Shown piece by piece: positions 1 through 12,489 of a stretch of 64,000 nt of DNA. Under the pieces are notes generated by a model. It searched no databases. It was not told where the DNA came from and worked only from the letters and a program-made list of their open reading frames with translations. Made by a program: the position numbers and the translations under genes. Positions within the stretch are counted from its first letter, which is position 1; each line of letters begins with the position of its first letter. The stretch lies in contig JAJLPB010000005.1 of the NCBI GenBank assembly GCA_025548565.1, positions 186,001 through 250,000 on the forward strand, in the 5' to 3' direction. The DNA comes from Rugamonas sp. A1-17. GTDB lineage: Bacteria; Pseudomonadota; Gammaproteobacteria; Burkholderiales; Burkholderiaceae_D.

Positions 1-8
1 ATATTTTT

Positions 9-17
9 CTTCCTTTC
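9..17 (-). promoter_or_regulatory. Ribosome binding site of a divergent gene starting just outside the window
   Basis: Read on the minus strand this is GAAAGGAAG followed by eight A/T bases running to the window edge. That is the right spacing for a start codon within a few bases beyond position 1. In many Burkholderiales the gene divergent from gyrA is an ompA-type porin, so this is probably its leader. The gene itself is not visible. Confidence 0.5.
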
Positions 18-342
18 GGGGGTGATATCCGCAGAAAAACTGCGCGACGTAGTAATACGTGGGGCGAATTCTACCACGTGGGTACGGCACGCCTGTCTCC
101 CGATTGCGAAACGAGCAATTAACTTCTAATCCATTTTGCCACAAGCGATCTTTGGGCGTGAAAAGGGCATAACACGAGTCCTTTTGGATTTCGACCAAAA
201 TGTTGTTTTGTTGCAACGTGATTATCGATAATAATTGAGTAATGTGTCATGACTATTACATGGCGTTACAACGTGCGCCTTCCCGGCGGGCCCCAGCAAC
301 GGCGGGCGGCGTGCCGGAATTGTGCTGGTTGCTGTGTGCGCA

Positions 343-351
343 TGCTAAAAT
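343..351 (+). promoter_or_regulatory. Candidate gyrA promoter, extended -10 (TGC-TAAAAT)
   Basis: The 448 bases before gyrA hold no gene and are more AT-rich than the coding DNA. An extended -10 element, TGCTAAAAT, lies about 100 bases before the gyrA start. No good -35 is found at 16-18 bases. An alternative pair, TTGTTT (203-208) and GATAAT (227-232) with an 18-base spacer, lies further upstream. Either could drive gyrA, and both are motif-level guesses. Confidence 0.35.
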
Positions 352-448
352 CGCACGCTTGCCTGTCCGTAGTGAGAGGCGCTAGAAATGCAGTACGTGC
401 GGCATACATTGCTTAATAAACCACAGTCAAAGATCAGTCGACCCGCCA

Positions 449-3094
<2,646 letters not shown>

Positions 3095-3110
3095 GTTGTA
3101 GCACACACCG

Positions 3111-3130
3111 CCCCGGACCCAGGTCCGGGG
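3111..3130. repeat. Perfect 9-bp inverted repeat after gyrA
   Basis: The arms CCCCGGACC and GGTCCGGGG are separated by two bases, 17 bases after the gyrA stop. It lies immediately upstream of a second, longer hairpin that ends in a T-run, so the two may act as a compound terminator. Confidence 0.6.
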
Positions 3131-3133
3131 AGA

Positions 3134-3190
3134 GCGGGGTCAGGTTTATTGCGCGGATAAATGCGACAATAAGACTGGTCCCGCTTTTTT
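3134..3190 (+). terminator. Long hairpin with T-run, probable gyrA terminator
   Basis: The outer arms GCGGGGTCAG and CTGGTCCCGC are almost complementary. An inner pair, TTATTG and CAATAA, lies inside them. The structure is followed by a run of six T. It sits between gyrA and the DUF2059 gene and fits an intrinsic terminator, though the loop is unusually long. Confidence 0.6.
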
Positions 3191-3216
3191 ATTCCGAAAA
3201 ATTCCTAGAGGCGCAC

Positions 3217-3756
3217 ATGAAAAAAATCGTAATCAGCATCGTAGCCGCATTCACCCTGGCCGGCGCCGCCCCGGCATTCGCCCAGGCCGACGCAGCGTCC
3301 ACCGCTGCCGCGCGCGAGCTGTTCGAGGCGATGAACTACCGCACCATGATGACCGGCATCATGCAGCAGATGTCGCTCAATATCGGCCAGTCCATGCGCG
3401 CCGGCGCCGAAGCCGCCATCAAGAACAATCCGAAGACCACGCCCGAGCAGAAAGCCGCGGAAACGGCGAAGATGGAGGCTGAATTGCCGGCCGTCGTCGC
3501 CACGCTGCAAGGCGTGATCACCGATCCGGGAATGATCGAGGAAATCATGACTGAAAGCGTGCCGCTGTATGCGCGCACCTACAGCGCCGACGAACTGAAA
3601 CAGATCACCGCCTTCTACCGCACGCCGATCGGCGCCAAGATGCTGGCCACCATGCCCAAGCTGACGTCCGAAGCCATGCAGATCGGCCAGCAGATCGCCG
3701 CGCGCCGCATCGGCCCGGTGATGCAGAAGCTCCAGGAAAAACAAAACGCAAAATAA
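3217..3756 (+). CDS. Secreted DUF2059 domain protein
   Basis: The product has 179 residues. An N-terminal signal peptide (KK, hydrophobic core, then APAFAQ cleavage region near residue 23) points to export to the periplasm. The rest is helical and contains the DUF2059 hallmark [21 protein letters not shown] near residues 120-140. The molecular function of DUF2059 is unknown to me. The gene sits between gyrA and serC, 10 bases before the serC start, so it is likely cotranscribed with serC. The spacing from gyrA includes a terminator, so a new promoter probably lies near 3150-3200. Confidence 0.85.
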   Translation: MKKIVISIVAAFTLAGAAPAFAQADAASTAAARELFEAMNYRTMMTGIMQQMSLNIGQSMRAGAEAAIKNNPKTTPEQKAAETAKMEAELPAVVATLQGVITDPGMIEEIMTESVPLYARTYSADELKQITAFYRTPIGAKMLATMPKLTSEAMQIGQQIAARRIGPVMQKLQEKQNAK

Positions 3757-3766
3757 GGACCGCAAC

Positions 3767-4861
3767 GTGACTCATATCTATAACTTTTCGGCCGGCCCCG
3801 CCGTCTTGCCGAAGGAAGTGCTGGCGCAAGCCGCTGCCGAGATGCTGGACTGGCATGGCAGCGGCATGTCCGTCATGGAGATGAGCCACCGCGGACCGGA
3901 GTTTATTTCGATTTACAAGGCGGCGGAGCGCGACCTGCGCGAGCTGCTGGCAGTACCGGACAACTACAAGATCTTGTTCATGCAGGGCGGCGGATTGTCG
4001 CAGAACGCCCTGGTGCCGCTGAACCTCGTCGGCCACAAGCCGCAGCCAGCGACCATCGATTTCATCCACACCGGTTCGTGGTCGGGCAAATCCATCAAGG
4101 AAGCCGCCAAGTACGCCAACGTGAATGTCGCCGCCTCGTCGACGACGCAAGTGCCGCCGCAGTCGGAGTGGAAGCTCACGCCCGGCGCGGCCTACCTGCA
4201 CATGTGCACCAACGAGACCATCGACGGCATCGAGTTCGATTTCGACGCTGGCGTGCCGGCGCCGCAGGATGGCGTGCTGCTGGTGGCCGATATGTCCTCG
4301 CACATCCTGTCGCGCCCCGTCGACGTGTCGAAGTACGGCCTGATTTTCGCCGGCGCTCAGAAGAACATCGGCCCGGCCGGCGTGACCATCGTCATCGTCC
4401 GTGAAGACCTGCTGGGCAAGGCGCTGCCGGCCTGCCCATCGGCGTTCGATTTCAAGCTGGTGGCCGACAACGAGTCGATGTACAACACGCCGCCCACCTA
4501 CGGCATTTACATCGCCGGCCTGGTGTTCCAGTGGCTGAAGCGGCAGGGCGGCGTGGCCGAGATGGAGAAGCGCGCCATCGCCAAGGCCGAACTGCTGTAC
4601 GCGGCGCTCGACGCCGACGATTTTTACCAGACCCGCGTGGCGAAACAAAACCGCTCGCGCATGAACGTTCCTTTCTACCTGAAGGACGAGAGTCGGAATG
4701 AGGCATTCCTGGCCGGCGCCAAGGCGCGCGGCCTGCTGCAACTGAAGGGCCACAAGTCCGTCGGCGGCATGCGCGCATCGATCTACAACGCCATGCCCAT
4801 CGAGGGTGTGCAGGCGCTTGTGGACTACTTGAACGAATTCGCAGGCCGCACCGGAAAATAA
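3767..4861 (+). CDS. serC: Phosphoserine aminotransferase
   Basis: This is a PLP enzyme converting 3-phosphohydroxypyruvate plus glutamate to phosphoserine (serine synthesis); in many bacteria it also acts in pyridoxine synthesis. The 364 residues match the family length. It begins [11 protein letters not shown], and the Schiff-base lysine lies in [10 protein letters not shown] (K199). The C-terminus [20 protein letters not shown] is typical. The start is GTG, preceded by AAGGAC. It is followed 7 bases later by pheA, giving a serC-pheA-hisC-tyrA-aroA transcription unit. Confidence 0.98.
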   Translation: MTHIYNFSAGPAVLPKEVLAQAAAEMLDWHGSGMSVMEMSHRGPEFISIYKAAERDLRELLAVPDNYKILFMQGGGLSQNALVPLNLVGHKPQPATIDFIHTGSWSGKSIKEAAKYANVNVAASSTTQVPPQSEWKLTPGAAYLHMCTNETIDGIEFDFDAGVPAPQDGVLLVADMSSHILSRPVDVSKYGLIFAGAQKNIGPAGVTIVIVREDLLGKALPACPSAFDFKLVADNESMYNTPPTYGIYIAGLVFQWLKRQGGVAEMEKRAIAKAELLYAALDADDFYQTRVAKQNRSRMNVPFYLKDESRNEAFLAGAKARGLLQLKGHKSVGGMRASIYNAMPIEGVQALVDYLNEFAGRTGK

Positions 4862-4868
4862 ACCCATC

Positions 4869-5942
4869 ATGACTGACAAACTGACACCCTTGCGCGAGCA
4901 GATCGACGCCATCGATGCGCAGATCCTCGACCTGTTGAACCAGCGCGCCAAAGTGGCGCAGCAGGTCGGCCACGTCAAGGCCGAAACCAACGCCCCGGTA
5001 TTCCGTCCCGAGCGCGAGGCGCAGGTGCTGCGCGGCGTGGCCGAGCGCAATCCCGGCCCGATGGGCGACGTCGAGCTGCAAACCATCTGGCGCGAGATCA
5101 TGTCCGCCTGCCGCTCGCTGGAGAAGCGCGTCACCATCGCCTTCCTCGGCCCGGCCGGCACCTACACCGAGCAGGCCGCGTACCAGCAGTTCGGCACCGC
5201 CGTCGACGTGCTGCCTTGCTCGTCGATCGACGAAGTGTTCCGCGCCACCGAGGCCGGCACCGCCGAATTCGGCGTGGTGCCGGTCGAGAACTCGACCGAA
5301 GGCGCCATCGGCCGCACGCTGGACCTGCTGCTGCATACGTCGCTGTCGATCAGCGGCGAGGTCTCGCTGGCGGTGCGTCACAGCCTGCTGAGCGGCACCG
5401 GCAACATGGACGGCGTCACCGCCATCTGCGCCCACGCGCAGGCGCTGGCGCAGTGCCAGATCTGGTTGAACAATAACTACCCGGACATCGAGCGCCGCGC
5501 CGTTTCGTCCAACGCCGAAGCGGCCCGCATGGCGCGCGACGACCACACCATCGCCGCCATCGCCGGCGAGCGCGCCGGCGTGCGCTACGGCCTCGGGACG
5601 GTCAAGGCCAACATCCAGGACGATCCGCACAACCGCACGCGCTTCGCCGTGATCGGCCAGCTGCAGGCCGGCCGCTCCGGCCAGGACCGCACCTCGCTGG
5701 CGTTGGCCGCGCCGCACAAGGCGGGCTCCATCTACCGCCTGCTTGGATCGCTGGCCCGGCACAATGTGTCGATGACGCGCTTCGAATCGCGCCCGGCCCG
5801 CACCGGCACCTGGGAATACTACTTCTACGTCGACGTCGAAGGCCATGTACAGGACGAAGGCGTGGCCAAGGCGCTGGAAGAGCTGCAGAACAACGCGGCC
5901 TTCTTCAAGGTGCTGGGTTCCTACCCGGTCAGCCTGAACTAA
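4869..5942 (+). CDS. pheA: Bifunctional chorismate mutase/prephenate dehydratase (P-protein)
   Basis: The enzyme makes phenylpyruvate from chorismate in two steps. Residues 1 to about 90 are an AroQ-type chorismate mutase (LREQIDAIDAQILDLLNQR). Residues about 93-270 are prephenate dehydratase (IAFLGPAGTYTEQAA; catalytic TRF in HNRTRFAVIG). Residues about 280-357 are an ACT domain with the ESRP motif, the usual phenylalanine feedback site. Length 357 is normal. It lies 7 bases after serC and 28 bases before hisC. Confidence 0.97.
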   Translation: MTDKLTPLREQIDAIDAQILDLLNQRAKVAQQVGHVKAETNAPVFRPEREAQVLRGVAERNPGPMGDVELQTIWREIMSACRSLEKRVTIAFLGPAGTYTEQAAYQQFGTAVDVLPCSSIDEVFRATEAGTAEFGVVPVENSTEGAIGRTLDLLLHTSLSISGEVSLAVRHSLLSGTGNMDGVTAICAHAQALAQCQIWLNNNYPDIERRAVSSNAEAARMARDDHTIAAIAGERAGVRYGLGTVKANIQDDPHNRTRFAVIGQLQAGRSGQDRTSLALAAPHKAGSIYRLLGSLARHNVSMTRFESRPARTGTWEYYFYVDVEGHVQDEGVAKALEELQNNAAFFKVLGSYPVSLN

Positions 5943-5970
5943 TTTTTTTAACGAGAATCTGAGAGAGACC

Positions 5971-7080
5971 ATGTCCAAGAATTACGGCCCCGAATACGTC
6001 CGCGCTATCGCTCCTTACCAGGCGGGCAAACCGATTGCGGAAGTCGCGCGCGAATTCGGCCTCGATGAAGAGGCCATCGTCAAGCTGGCGTCGAACGAGA
6101 ACCCGTTCGGCGTGCCGGCATCGGCGGTGCAGGCGATGAACGCCGCCGCCGCGGAATTGGGCCGCTACCCGGACGCCAATGGTTTCGATCTGAAGGGCGC
6201 GCTGTCCAAGCGCTATGGCGTGCCGGCCGAGTGGATCACGCTGGGCAACGGCAGCAACGACATCCTGGAAATCGCCGCCCACGCCTTCGTCGAGCGCGGC
6301 CAGTCGGTGGTGTACTCGCAGTACTCGTTCGCCGTGTACGCGCTGGCGACGCAGGGAGTCGGTGCGCGCCACATCGTGGTGCCGGCCAAAGACCACGGCC
6401 ACGACCTGCCGGCCATGCTGGCGGCGATCGAGGAAGACACGCGCCTGGTCTTCATCGCCAACCCGAACAACCCGACCGGCACCTTCATTCCGGCCGCCGA
6501 GATCCAGGCCTTCCTGGACAAGGTGCCGGCCGGCGTGGTGGTGGTGCTGGACGAGGCCTACAACGAGTTCCTGGCCGAGGAAAACCAGTTCGAGTCGGCC
6601 GAGTGGGTCAAGAAGTATCCCAACCTGCTGGTCTCGCGCACCTTCTCCAAGGCTTATGGCCTGGCCGGTTTGCGCGTGGGCTTCGGCATCGCCCAGCCGG
6701 CGCTGACCGATTTGATGAACCGCATCCGCCAGCCGTTCAACGTCAACTCGCTGGCGCAGGCCGCGGCCATCGCGGCGCTCAACGACAAGGAGTTCCTGAA
6801 GCAGAGCGCCGTCAATAACACCGCCGGCTACCAGCAGTTCACCGAGGCCTTCGACAAACTGGGCCTGCAGTACGTGCCGTCGTATGGCAACTTCGTGCTG
6901 GTCAAGGTTGGCGACGATGCCGGCGCCGGCGCGCGCGTCAACCTGGCGTTGCTGAAGCAGGGCGTGATCGTGCGCCCGGTCGGCAACTACGGCCTGCCGG
7001 AATGGCTGCGCATCTCCATCGGCCTGCCGCAGGAGAACGCGGTGCTGATCGCGGCGCTGACCAAGGCGTTGGCGGAGTAA
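5971..7080 (+). CDS. hisC: Histidinol-phosphate / aromatic aminotransferase
   Basis: This is a fold-type I PLP aminotransferase of 369 residues. The PLP lysine is K227 in SRTFSKAYGLAGLRVGFG, and the substrate-side motif NPNNPTGT is present. The family transaminates histidinol phosphate. Its placement between pheA and tyrA suggests it may serve phenylalanine and tyrosine synthesis instead of, or as well as, histidine synthesis. That is inference from context; a second copy in a his operon would support it. Its TAA stop shares an A with the tyrA ATG, indicating translational coupling. Confidence 0.93.
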   Translation: MSKNYGPEYVRAIAPYQAGKPIAEVAREFGLDEEAIVKLASNENPFGVPASAVQAMNAAAAELGRYPDANGFDLKGALSKRYGVPAEWITLGNGSNDILEIAAHAFVERGQSVVYSQYSFAVYALATQGVGARHIVVPAKDHGHDLPAMLAAIEEDTRLVFIANPNNPTGTFIPAAEIQAFLDKVPAGVVVVLDEAYNEFLAEENQFESAEWVKKYPNLLVSRTFSKAYGLAGLRVGFGIAQPALTDLMNRIRQPFNVNSLAQAAAIAALNDKEFLKQSAVNNTAGYQQFTEAFDKLGLQYVPSYGNFVLVKVGDDAGAGARVNLALLKQGVIVRPVGNYGLPEWLRISIGLPQENAVLIAALTKALAE

Positions 7081-7982
7081 TGCTGAACAAGGTCGTCATC
7101 TTTGGCGTGGGCCTGATCGGCGGATCGTTTGCGCGGTCGCTGAAGAAGGCCGGCGCCGTCGGCAGCGTGGTCGGCATGGGGCGCTCCGCCGCCTCGCTGA
7201 AGCGCGCGCAGGAGCTGGGCATCATCGACGTGATCGGAGGCGACATGGCCGAGGCGCTGCAAGGCGCCGACCTGGTGCTGCTGGCCGCGCCGGTGGCGCA
7301 GACCGAGGCGATCCTGGCGGCGATGGCGCCGCATCTGCAGCCGGGAACCGTGGTCACCGACGCGGGCAGCACCAAGTCCGACGTGGTGGCGTCGGCGCGG
7401 CGCGCGCTGGGCGGCAAGATCGCCCAGTTCGTGCCCGGCCATCCGATCGCCGGCCGCGAGACCAATGGTCCCGAGGCGGCGATCGACGATCTGTACGTCG
7501 GCAAGAAGGTGGTGCTGACGGCGCTGGATGAAAATTCGGCGCAGGATGTCGAGCGTGTGGCCGCCGCATGGCGCGCCTGCGGCGCGATCATCCACCGTTT
7601 GACACCGGAAGAACATGACAAGGTGTTTGCCGCCGTGAGCCATTTGCCGCATTTGCTGGCATACGCGCTGGTGGACGACATCGCGAACAAACCGCATGCG
7701 GATTTACTGTTTCAGTATGCGGCCAGCGGCTTCCGCGATTTCACGAGGATCGCGGGGTCGTCGCCAGAAATGTGGCGCGACATCAGCCTGGCCAACCAGT
7801 CGGCATTGTTGACGGAGCTTGATGCCTATCTGGCACAATTAACGGGCCTGCGTGCCCGTCTCGCCGCCGGTGACGGGGCAGGGCTGGAGAGCGTGTACGC
7901 CAACGCCCAGCGCGCCCGCCACCAGTGGATTACAGCGATCGAGGCGGCCGAGGCGCCGCCGTCGCAGGACAAAGCAGACTAA
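7080..7982 (+). CDS. tyrA: Prephenate dehydrogenase
   Basis: It oxidatively decarboxylates prephenate to 4-hydroxyphenylpyruvate using NAD(P)+. The product is 300 residues from the ATG that overlaps the hisC stop by one base. An upstream in-frame start exists but would run inside hisC. The Rossmann motif [13 protein letters not shown] is at the N-terminus, and the conserved GHPIAGRE loop carries the catalytic-site histidine. No chorismate mutase domain is fused. It is followed 14 bases later by aroA. Confidence 0.95.
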   Translation: MLNKVVIFGVGLIGGSFARSLKKAGAVGSVVGMGRSAASLKRAQELGIIDVIGGDMAEALQGADLVLLAAPVAQTEAILAAMAPHLQPGTVVTDAGSTKSDVVASARRALGGKIAQFVPGHPIAGRETNGPEAAIDDLYVGKKVVLTALDENSAQDVERVAAAWRACGAIIHRLTPEEHDKVFAAVSHLPHLLAYALVDDIANKPHADLLFQYAASGFRDFTRIAGSSPEMWRDISLANQSALLTELDAYLAQLTGLRARLAAGDGAGLESVYANAQRARHQWITAIEAAEAPPSQDKAD

Positions 7983-7996
7983 TTCAGGAAACCAGC

Positions 7997-9310
7997 ATGA
8001 CCCACGAATATATCGACCTGCAAACGGTCGCCCACGTGCAGGGCGCGGTGCGCCTGCCTGGCTCGAAATCCATCTCCAACCGCATCCTGCTGTTGTCCGC
8101 CCTGTCGCAGGGCGACGTCGACATCGTCGACCTGCTGGCCTCGGACGACACGGCCGTGATGCTGGCCGCCCTGCGCTCGCTGGGCGTGCAGTGGACCGAG
8201 GAGAAAACCGCCACCGGCACCATCCACCACGTCAAGGGCGTGGCCGGCGTGCTGCCGAACAAATCGGCCGACCTCTTCATGGGCAACGCCGGCACCGCGA
8301 TCCGTCCGCTGACCGCCGCGCTGGCCGTCATCGGCGGCGACTACACGCTGCACGGCGTGCCGCGCATGCACGAGCGCCCGATCGGCGACCTGGTGGACGC
8401 GCTGAACGCCGCCGGCACCAACGTCGAATACACCGGCAACCCCGGCTTCCCGCCGCTGCACATCAAGCAGGGCAAGATCCACGCGCAGCGCCTGTCGGTG
8501 CGCGGCGACGTGTCGAGCCAGTTCCTGACCGCGCTGCTGATGGTGGCGCCGCTGATGGCGCGCGAGCACGCGATCAGCATCGACGTCATTGGTGAGCTGA
8601 TCTCCAAGCCCTACATCGAAATCACGCTCAACCTGATCCGCCGCTTCGGCGTGACGGTGGAGCAGAACGGCTGGGAGTCGTTCACCATCCAGCCCGGCCA
8701 GGTGTACCAGTCGCCCGGCACCATCCACGTCGAGGGCGACGCCTCGTCGGCGTCCTACTTCCTGGCGGCCGGCGCGATCGCCGGCGGTCCGGTGCGGGTC
8801 GAGGGGGTGGGCAAGGACAGCATCCAGGGCGACGTGCGCTTCGCCGCCGCGCTGGAGCGGATGGGCGTGCAGATCACCATGGGCGACAACTGGATCGAGG
8901 CCAAGTCGAACGGCGTGCTGAAAGCCATCGACGCCGACTTCAACCACATTCCCGACGCCGCCATGACCATCGCCATCGCCGCGCTGTACGCCGACGGCAC
9001 CAGCACGCTGCGCAACATCGCCAGCTGGCGCGTCAAGGAGACCGACCGCATCGCCGCCATGGCGACCGAGCTGCGCAAGGTTGGCGCCGTGGTGGTGGAG
9101 GGCCCCGACTACATCAAGGTCACGCCGCCGGCCGTCATCACGCCGGCCACCATCGACACCTACGACGATCACCGAATGGCGATGTGCTTCTCGCTGGTGT
9201 CGCTGGACGGCGCCGCCCGCAAGGGTAACGTCATGCGCATCAACGATCCCAAGTGCGTGGGCAAGACCTTCCCCGAGTATTTCGCCGCCTTCGCGGCGAT
9301 AGCAAAATAA
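7997..9310 (+). CDS. aroA: 3-phosphoshikimate 1-carboxyvinyltransferase (EPSP synthase)
   Basis: It joins shikimate-3-phosphate and phosphoenolpyruvate in the step before chorismate. The product is 437 residues. [10 protein letters not shown] near the N-terminus and [10 protein letters not shown] (about residues 94-103) are phosphate- and PEP-binding motifs. The latter has the unmodified Gly and Pro of class I, normally glyphosate-sensitive enzymes. The start is the ATG after CAGGAAACCAGC. An upstream in-frame ATG lies inside tyrA and lacks similarity to the family. cmk follows after 14 bases. Confidence 0.97.
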   Translation: MTHEYIDLQTVAHVQGAVRLPGSKSISNRILLLSALSQGDVDIVDLLASDDTAVMLAALRSLGVQWTEEKTATGTIHHVKGVAGVLPNKSADLFMGNAGTAIRPLTAALAVIGGDYTLHGVPRMHERPIGDLVDALNAAGTNVEYTGNPGFPPLHIKQGKIHAQRLSVRGDVSSQFLTALLMVAPLMAREHAISIDVIGELISKPYIEITLNLIRRFGVTVEQNGWESFTIQPGQVYQSPGTIHVEGDASSASYFLAAGAIAGGPVRVEGVGKDSIQGDVRFAAALERMGVQITMGDNWIEAKSNGVLKAIDADFNHIPDAAMTIAIAALYADGTSTLRNIASWRVKETDRIAAMATELRKVGAVVVEGPDYIKVTPPAVITPATIDTYDDHRMAMCFSLVSLDGAARKGNVMRINDPKCVGKTFPEYFAAFAAIAK

Positions 9311-9324
9311 ATAATCTAAATCAA

Positions 9325-9993
9325 ATGGCCACTTCCCCAATTCCAGTCATCGCCATCGACGGCCCCACCGCATCCGGCAAGGGCACCGTCGCGCACCGCG
9401 TCGCCGATAAGCTCGGCTTCCACTACCTGGATTCTGGCGCTCTGTACCGTTTGACGGCGCTGTCGGCACTCCGCCGCGGCACCGATCTGACCGACGAGCA
9501 CGCGCTGGCCAAGCTGGCCGAGCACCTGCAGTGCAGCTTCCAGGGCGGCGACATCATCCTGTCGCACGAAAACGTCACCGAGGCCATCCGTGCGGAAGAG
9601 GTCGGCAATACCGCTTCAAAAATAGCAACATTCCACGCCGTGCGCCACGCGCTGCTGGGGCTGCAGCTCAGCTTCCGCAAGGCGCCGGGCGTGGTGGCGG
9701 ACGGCCGCGACATGGGCTCGGTGATCTTCCCGAACGCCGCGCTGAAGGTGTTTTTGACCGCCAGTGTGGCGGCCCGGGCGGAACGCCGCTATAAGCAATT
9801 GATTGGCAAAGGAATTTCTGCTAATATGGAAGACCTACTGATGGATTTGCAGGCGCGGGACGACCGGGATACAAACCGGACCATCGCGCCGCTGGTCCCC
9901 GCAGAGGGGGCGCATGTGCTCGATACCTCGAATATGACTGCTGACGAAGCGGTCGCCCAGGTGTTGCAGTGGTATGCGGCCATCGGTAAATAG
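9325..9993 (+). CDS. cmk: Cytidylate kinase
   Basis: It phosphorylates CMP and dCMP with ATP. The product is 222 residues. The P-loop is GPTASGKGT at residues about 12-20. The conserved LDSGALYR and [14 protein letters not shown] motifs are present, and [14 protein letters not shown] is the LID/CMP-binding end. The start at ATGGCCACTTCC is chosen because the family begins just before the P-loop; an upstream extension would overlap aroA. The aroA-cmk-rpsA order is widely conserved in proteobacteria. Confidence 0.96.
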   Translation: MATSPIPVIAIDGPTASGKGTVAHRVADKLGFHYLDSGALYRLTALSALRRGTDLTDEHALAKLAEHLQCSFQGGDIILSHENVTEAIRAEEVGNTASKIATFHAVRHALLGLQLSFRKAPGVVADGRDMGSVIFPNAALKVFLTASVAARAERRYKQLIGKGISANMEDLLMDLQARDDRDTNRTIAPLVPAEGAHVLDTSNMTADEAVAQVLQWYAAIGK

Positions 9994-10089
9994 CTGGTGT
10001 CGCGGTCGCTCTGATGGCCGTGGCGTTTATCAACCCTAACCCAACTGAAGTCGCATCTCGCGAGCCTTGTTGGTAACCTGGAAGTTACA

Positions 10090-11778
10090 ATGTCTAATAT
10101 GGAAAGTTTTGCAGCCCTCTTCGAAGAATCCCTGTCGCGTCAAGACATGCGTTCGGGCGAAGTGATCTCGGCTGAAGTCGTTCGTCTGGATCACAACTTC
10201 GTGATCGTCAACGCCGGCCTGAAATCGGAAGCATTCATCCCAGTTGAAGAATTCAAGAACGACCACGGCGAACTGGAAGTCAAAGTAGGCGACTTCGTTT
10301 CCGTGGCGATCGAATCGCTCGAAAACGGTTTCGGCGACACCATCCTGTCGCGCGACAAAGCCAAGCGTCTGGCTTCGTGGCTGGCACTGGAAAAAGCCAT
10401 GGAATCGGGCGAAATCGTTGTCGGTACCGTCAATGGTAAAGTCAAGGGCGGCCTGACCGTTCTGACCAACGGCATCCGCGCCTTCCTGCCAGGTTCGCTG
10501 GTTGACACCCGTCCAGTCAAAGACACCACCCCATTCGAAGGCAAGACCCTCGAATTCAAAGTGATCAAGCTGGACCGCAAGCGTAACAACGTCGTTCTGT
10601 CCCGCCGCGCCGTCATCGAAGCTTCGATGGGCGAAGAGCGTCAGAAACTGATGGAAACCCTGAAAGAAGGCACCGTGGTGACCGGCGTCGTCAAAAACAT
10701 CACCGACTACGGCGCGTTCGTGGATCTGGGCGGTATCGACGGCCTGCTGCACATCACCGACCTGGCATGGCGTCGTGTGCGTCACCCATCGGAAGTGCTG
10801 ACCGTTGGCCAGGAAATCACCGCCAAGGTTCTGAAGTACGATCAAGAGAAAAACCGTGTGTCCCTGGGCGTGAAACAACTGGGCGACGATCCTTGGACCG
10901 GTCTGTCCCGTCGTTACCCACAAGGCACCCGTCTGTTCGGTAAAGTCACCAACCTGACCGACTACGGCGCGTTCGTTGAAGTTGAACAAGGCATCGAAGG
11001 CCTGGTTCACGTGTCCGAAATGGACTGGACCAACAAAAACGTCGCTCCAAACAAAGTTGTCCAGCTGGGCGACGAAGTTGAAGTGATGGTTCTGGAAATC
11101 GACGAAGAGCGTCGCCGTATTTCGCTGGGCATGAAACAGTGCAAAGCGAACCCATGGGATGACTTCGGCGTGACCCACAAGAAGGGCGATAAAGTCCGTG
11201 GCGCGATCAAATCGATCACCGACTTCGGCGTGTTCATCGGCCTGGCCGGCAACATCGACGGCCTGGTGCACCTGTCCGACCTGTCCTGGACCGAAACCGG
11301 CGAAGAAGCCGTGCGTCGCTTCAAGAAAGGTGACGAACTGGAAGCCATCGTTCTGGCCATCGACGTTGAGCGCGAGCGCGTTTCCCTGGGCGTCAAGCAA
11401 CTGGAAGGCGACCCATTCAACAACTTCGCAGCCATGAACGACAAGGGCGCGCTGGTTACCGGCACCGTTAAATCGGTTGAGCCTAAAGGCGCCGTGATCC
11501 AACTGTCCGAAGAAGTCGAAGGCTACCTGCGCGCGTCGGAAATCTCGCGCGACCGCGTGGAAGATGCTGGCACCCACCTGAAAGTCGGCGATTCCGTCGA
11601 AGCTCTGGTGATCAACATCGACCGCAAAGCACGTTCGATCCAACTGTCGATCAAAGCCAAGGACAGCGCTGAAACCGCGGAAGCCATGCAGAAGATGGCC
11701 GCGACCGACAACAACGCAGCTTCGGGCACCACCAGCCTGGGCGCGCTGTTGAAAGCCAAGTTCGATAACAAGAACTAA
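10090..11778 (+). CDS. rpsA: 30S ribosomal protein S1
   Basis: S1 is a 562-residue mRNA-binding ribosomal protein that helps recruit and unfold mRNA. Six S1/OB repeats are visible. The last four share phrases such as [37 protein letters not shown] and [19 protein letters not shown]. The start has GGAAG six bases upstream. Codon choice changes sharply from the neighbours (many GTT, CGT, CCA and GAA), the mark of a very highly expressed gene. The 96-base leader after cmk may serve autoregulation, as known for S1 in E. coli, but I see no specific structure. Confidence 0.98.
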   Translation: MSNMESFAALFEESLSRQDMRSGEVISAEVVRLDHNFVIVNAGLKSEAFIPVEEFKNDHGELEVKVGDFVSVAIESLENGFGDTILSRDKAKRLASWLALEKAMESGEIVVGTVNGKVKGGLTVLTNGIRAFLPGSLVDTRPVKDTTPFEGKTLEFKVIKLDRKRNNVVLSRRAVIEASMGEERQKLMETLKEGTVVTGVVKNITDYGAFVDLGGIDGLLHITDLAWRRVRHPSEVLTVGQEITAKVLKYDQEKNRVSLGVKQLGDDPWTGLSRRYPQGTRLFGKVTNLTDYGAFVEVEQGIEGLVHVSEMDWTNKNVAPNKVVQLGDEVEVMVLEIDEERRRISLGMKQCKANPWDDFGVTHKKGDKVRGAIKSITDFGVFIGLAGNIDGLVHLSDLSWTETGEEAVRRFKKGDELEAIVLAIDVERERVSLGVKQLEGDPFNNFAAMNDKGALVTGTVKSVEPKGAVIQLSEEVEGYLRASEISRDRVEDAGTHLKVGDSVEALVINIDRKARSIQLSIKAKDSAETAEAMQKMAATDNNAASGTTSLGALLKAKFDNKN

Positions 11779-11788
11779 GAACTAGTCG

Positions 11789-12094
11789 ATGACTAAGTCC
11801 GAGTTGATCAACCGCCTGGCTGAGCGTTACTCTCAGCTGGTGGCCAAAGATGCGGAGTATGCCGTCAAGACCATTCTGGATGCGATGACCAACGCCCTGG
11901 CGACCGGTCAGCGCATCGAGATCCGCGGTTTTGGCAGCTTTGCTCTGAACAGCCGGCCACCGCGCATCGGACGTAATCCGAAGTCGGGCGACAAAGTGAT
12001 GGTGCCTGAAAAACGGGTGCCGCATTTCAAGCCGGGCAAGCAATTGCGCGAGCGGGTCGACGCGATGGTCGGGCAACCGATCATCGAGGACTGA
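11789..12094 (+). CDS. ihfB: Integration host factor subunit beta
   Basis: This DNA-bending nucleoid protein works as a heterodimer with IhfA. It is 101 residues, begins [13 protein letters not shown], and contains the beta-arm [20 protein letters not shown] with the intercalating proline region. The gene starts 10 bases after rpsA, as in many proteobacteria, and ends before a strong terminator. Confidence 0.97.
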   Translation: MTKSELINRLAERYSQLVAKDAEYAVKTILDAMTNALATGQRIEIRGFGSFALNSRPPRIGRNPKSGDKVMVPEKRVPHFKPGKQLRERVDAMVGQPIIED

Positions 12095-12114
12095 AGCGTC
12101 TGATGAGTTAAAAT

Positions 12115-12146
12115 AAAAGCGGCGTCTACGGATGCCGCTTTTTTTT
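12115..12146 (+). terminator. Intrinsic terminator after ihfB
   Basis: The stem is AAAGCGGC paired with GCCGCTTT, with a ten-base loop and then a run of T extending the right arm. It closes the rpsA-ihfB transcription unit, so lapA probably needs its own promoter or read-through. Confidence 0.85.
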
Positions 12147-12173
12147 AGAAATACTGAACAGGAAACCTGGCTA

Positions 12174-12476
12174 ATGAAATTCATATCCACGATTATTGGA
12201 TTCGTTCTTTTCGTCCTGTTTTTTGGCTTTGCCCTGAAGAACACGCAGGAGGTCGATCTGCATTTCTTCCTGCACTATGACCTGCATGGCCCCCTGGTCC
12301 TGATGCTGCTGGGCTTTTTCGTGGCCGGCGCCGTCCTGGGCGTGCTGGCGCTGACGCCCACCGTGTTCCGCCACCGCCGCGAAACCAACAAGCACAAAAC
12401 CACGATCACCACGCTGCAGTCGAGCGCGCTGCAGGCTAACGCCCAGCCGCAGCCGGACAGCGTCAACACACAATAA
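12174..12476 (+). CDS. lapA: LapA-domain inner membrane protein (DUF1049)
   Basis: The 100-residue protein has two hydrophobic segments (about 3-22 and 40-63) and a short cytoplasmic tail, the LapA/YciS layout. LapA acts with LapB in balancing LPS synthesis, where LapB presents LpxC to FtsH (known for E. coli). The ATG at 12174 is chosen because the family begins MKFI; an upstream in-frame start would lie in the terminator. The next gene, lapB, is 13 bases downstream. Confidence 0.9.
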   Translation: MKFISTIIGFVLFVLFFGFALKNTQEVDLHFFLHYDLHGPLVLMLLGFFVAGAVLGVLALTPTVFRHRRETNKHKTTITTLQSSALQANAQPQPDSVNTQ

Positions 12477-12489
12477 AAAAATACCAAGC

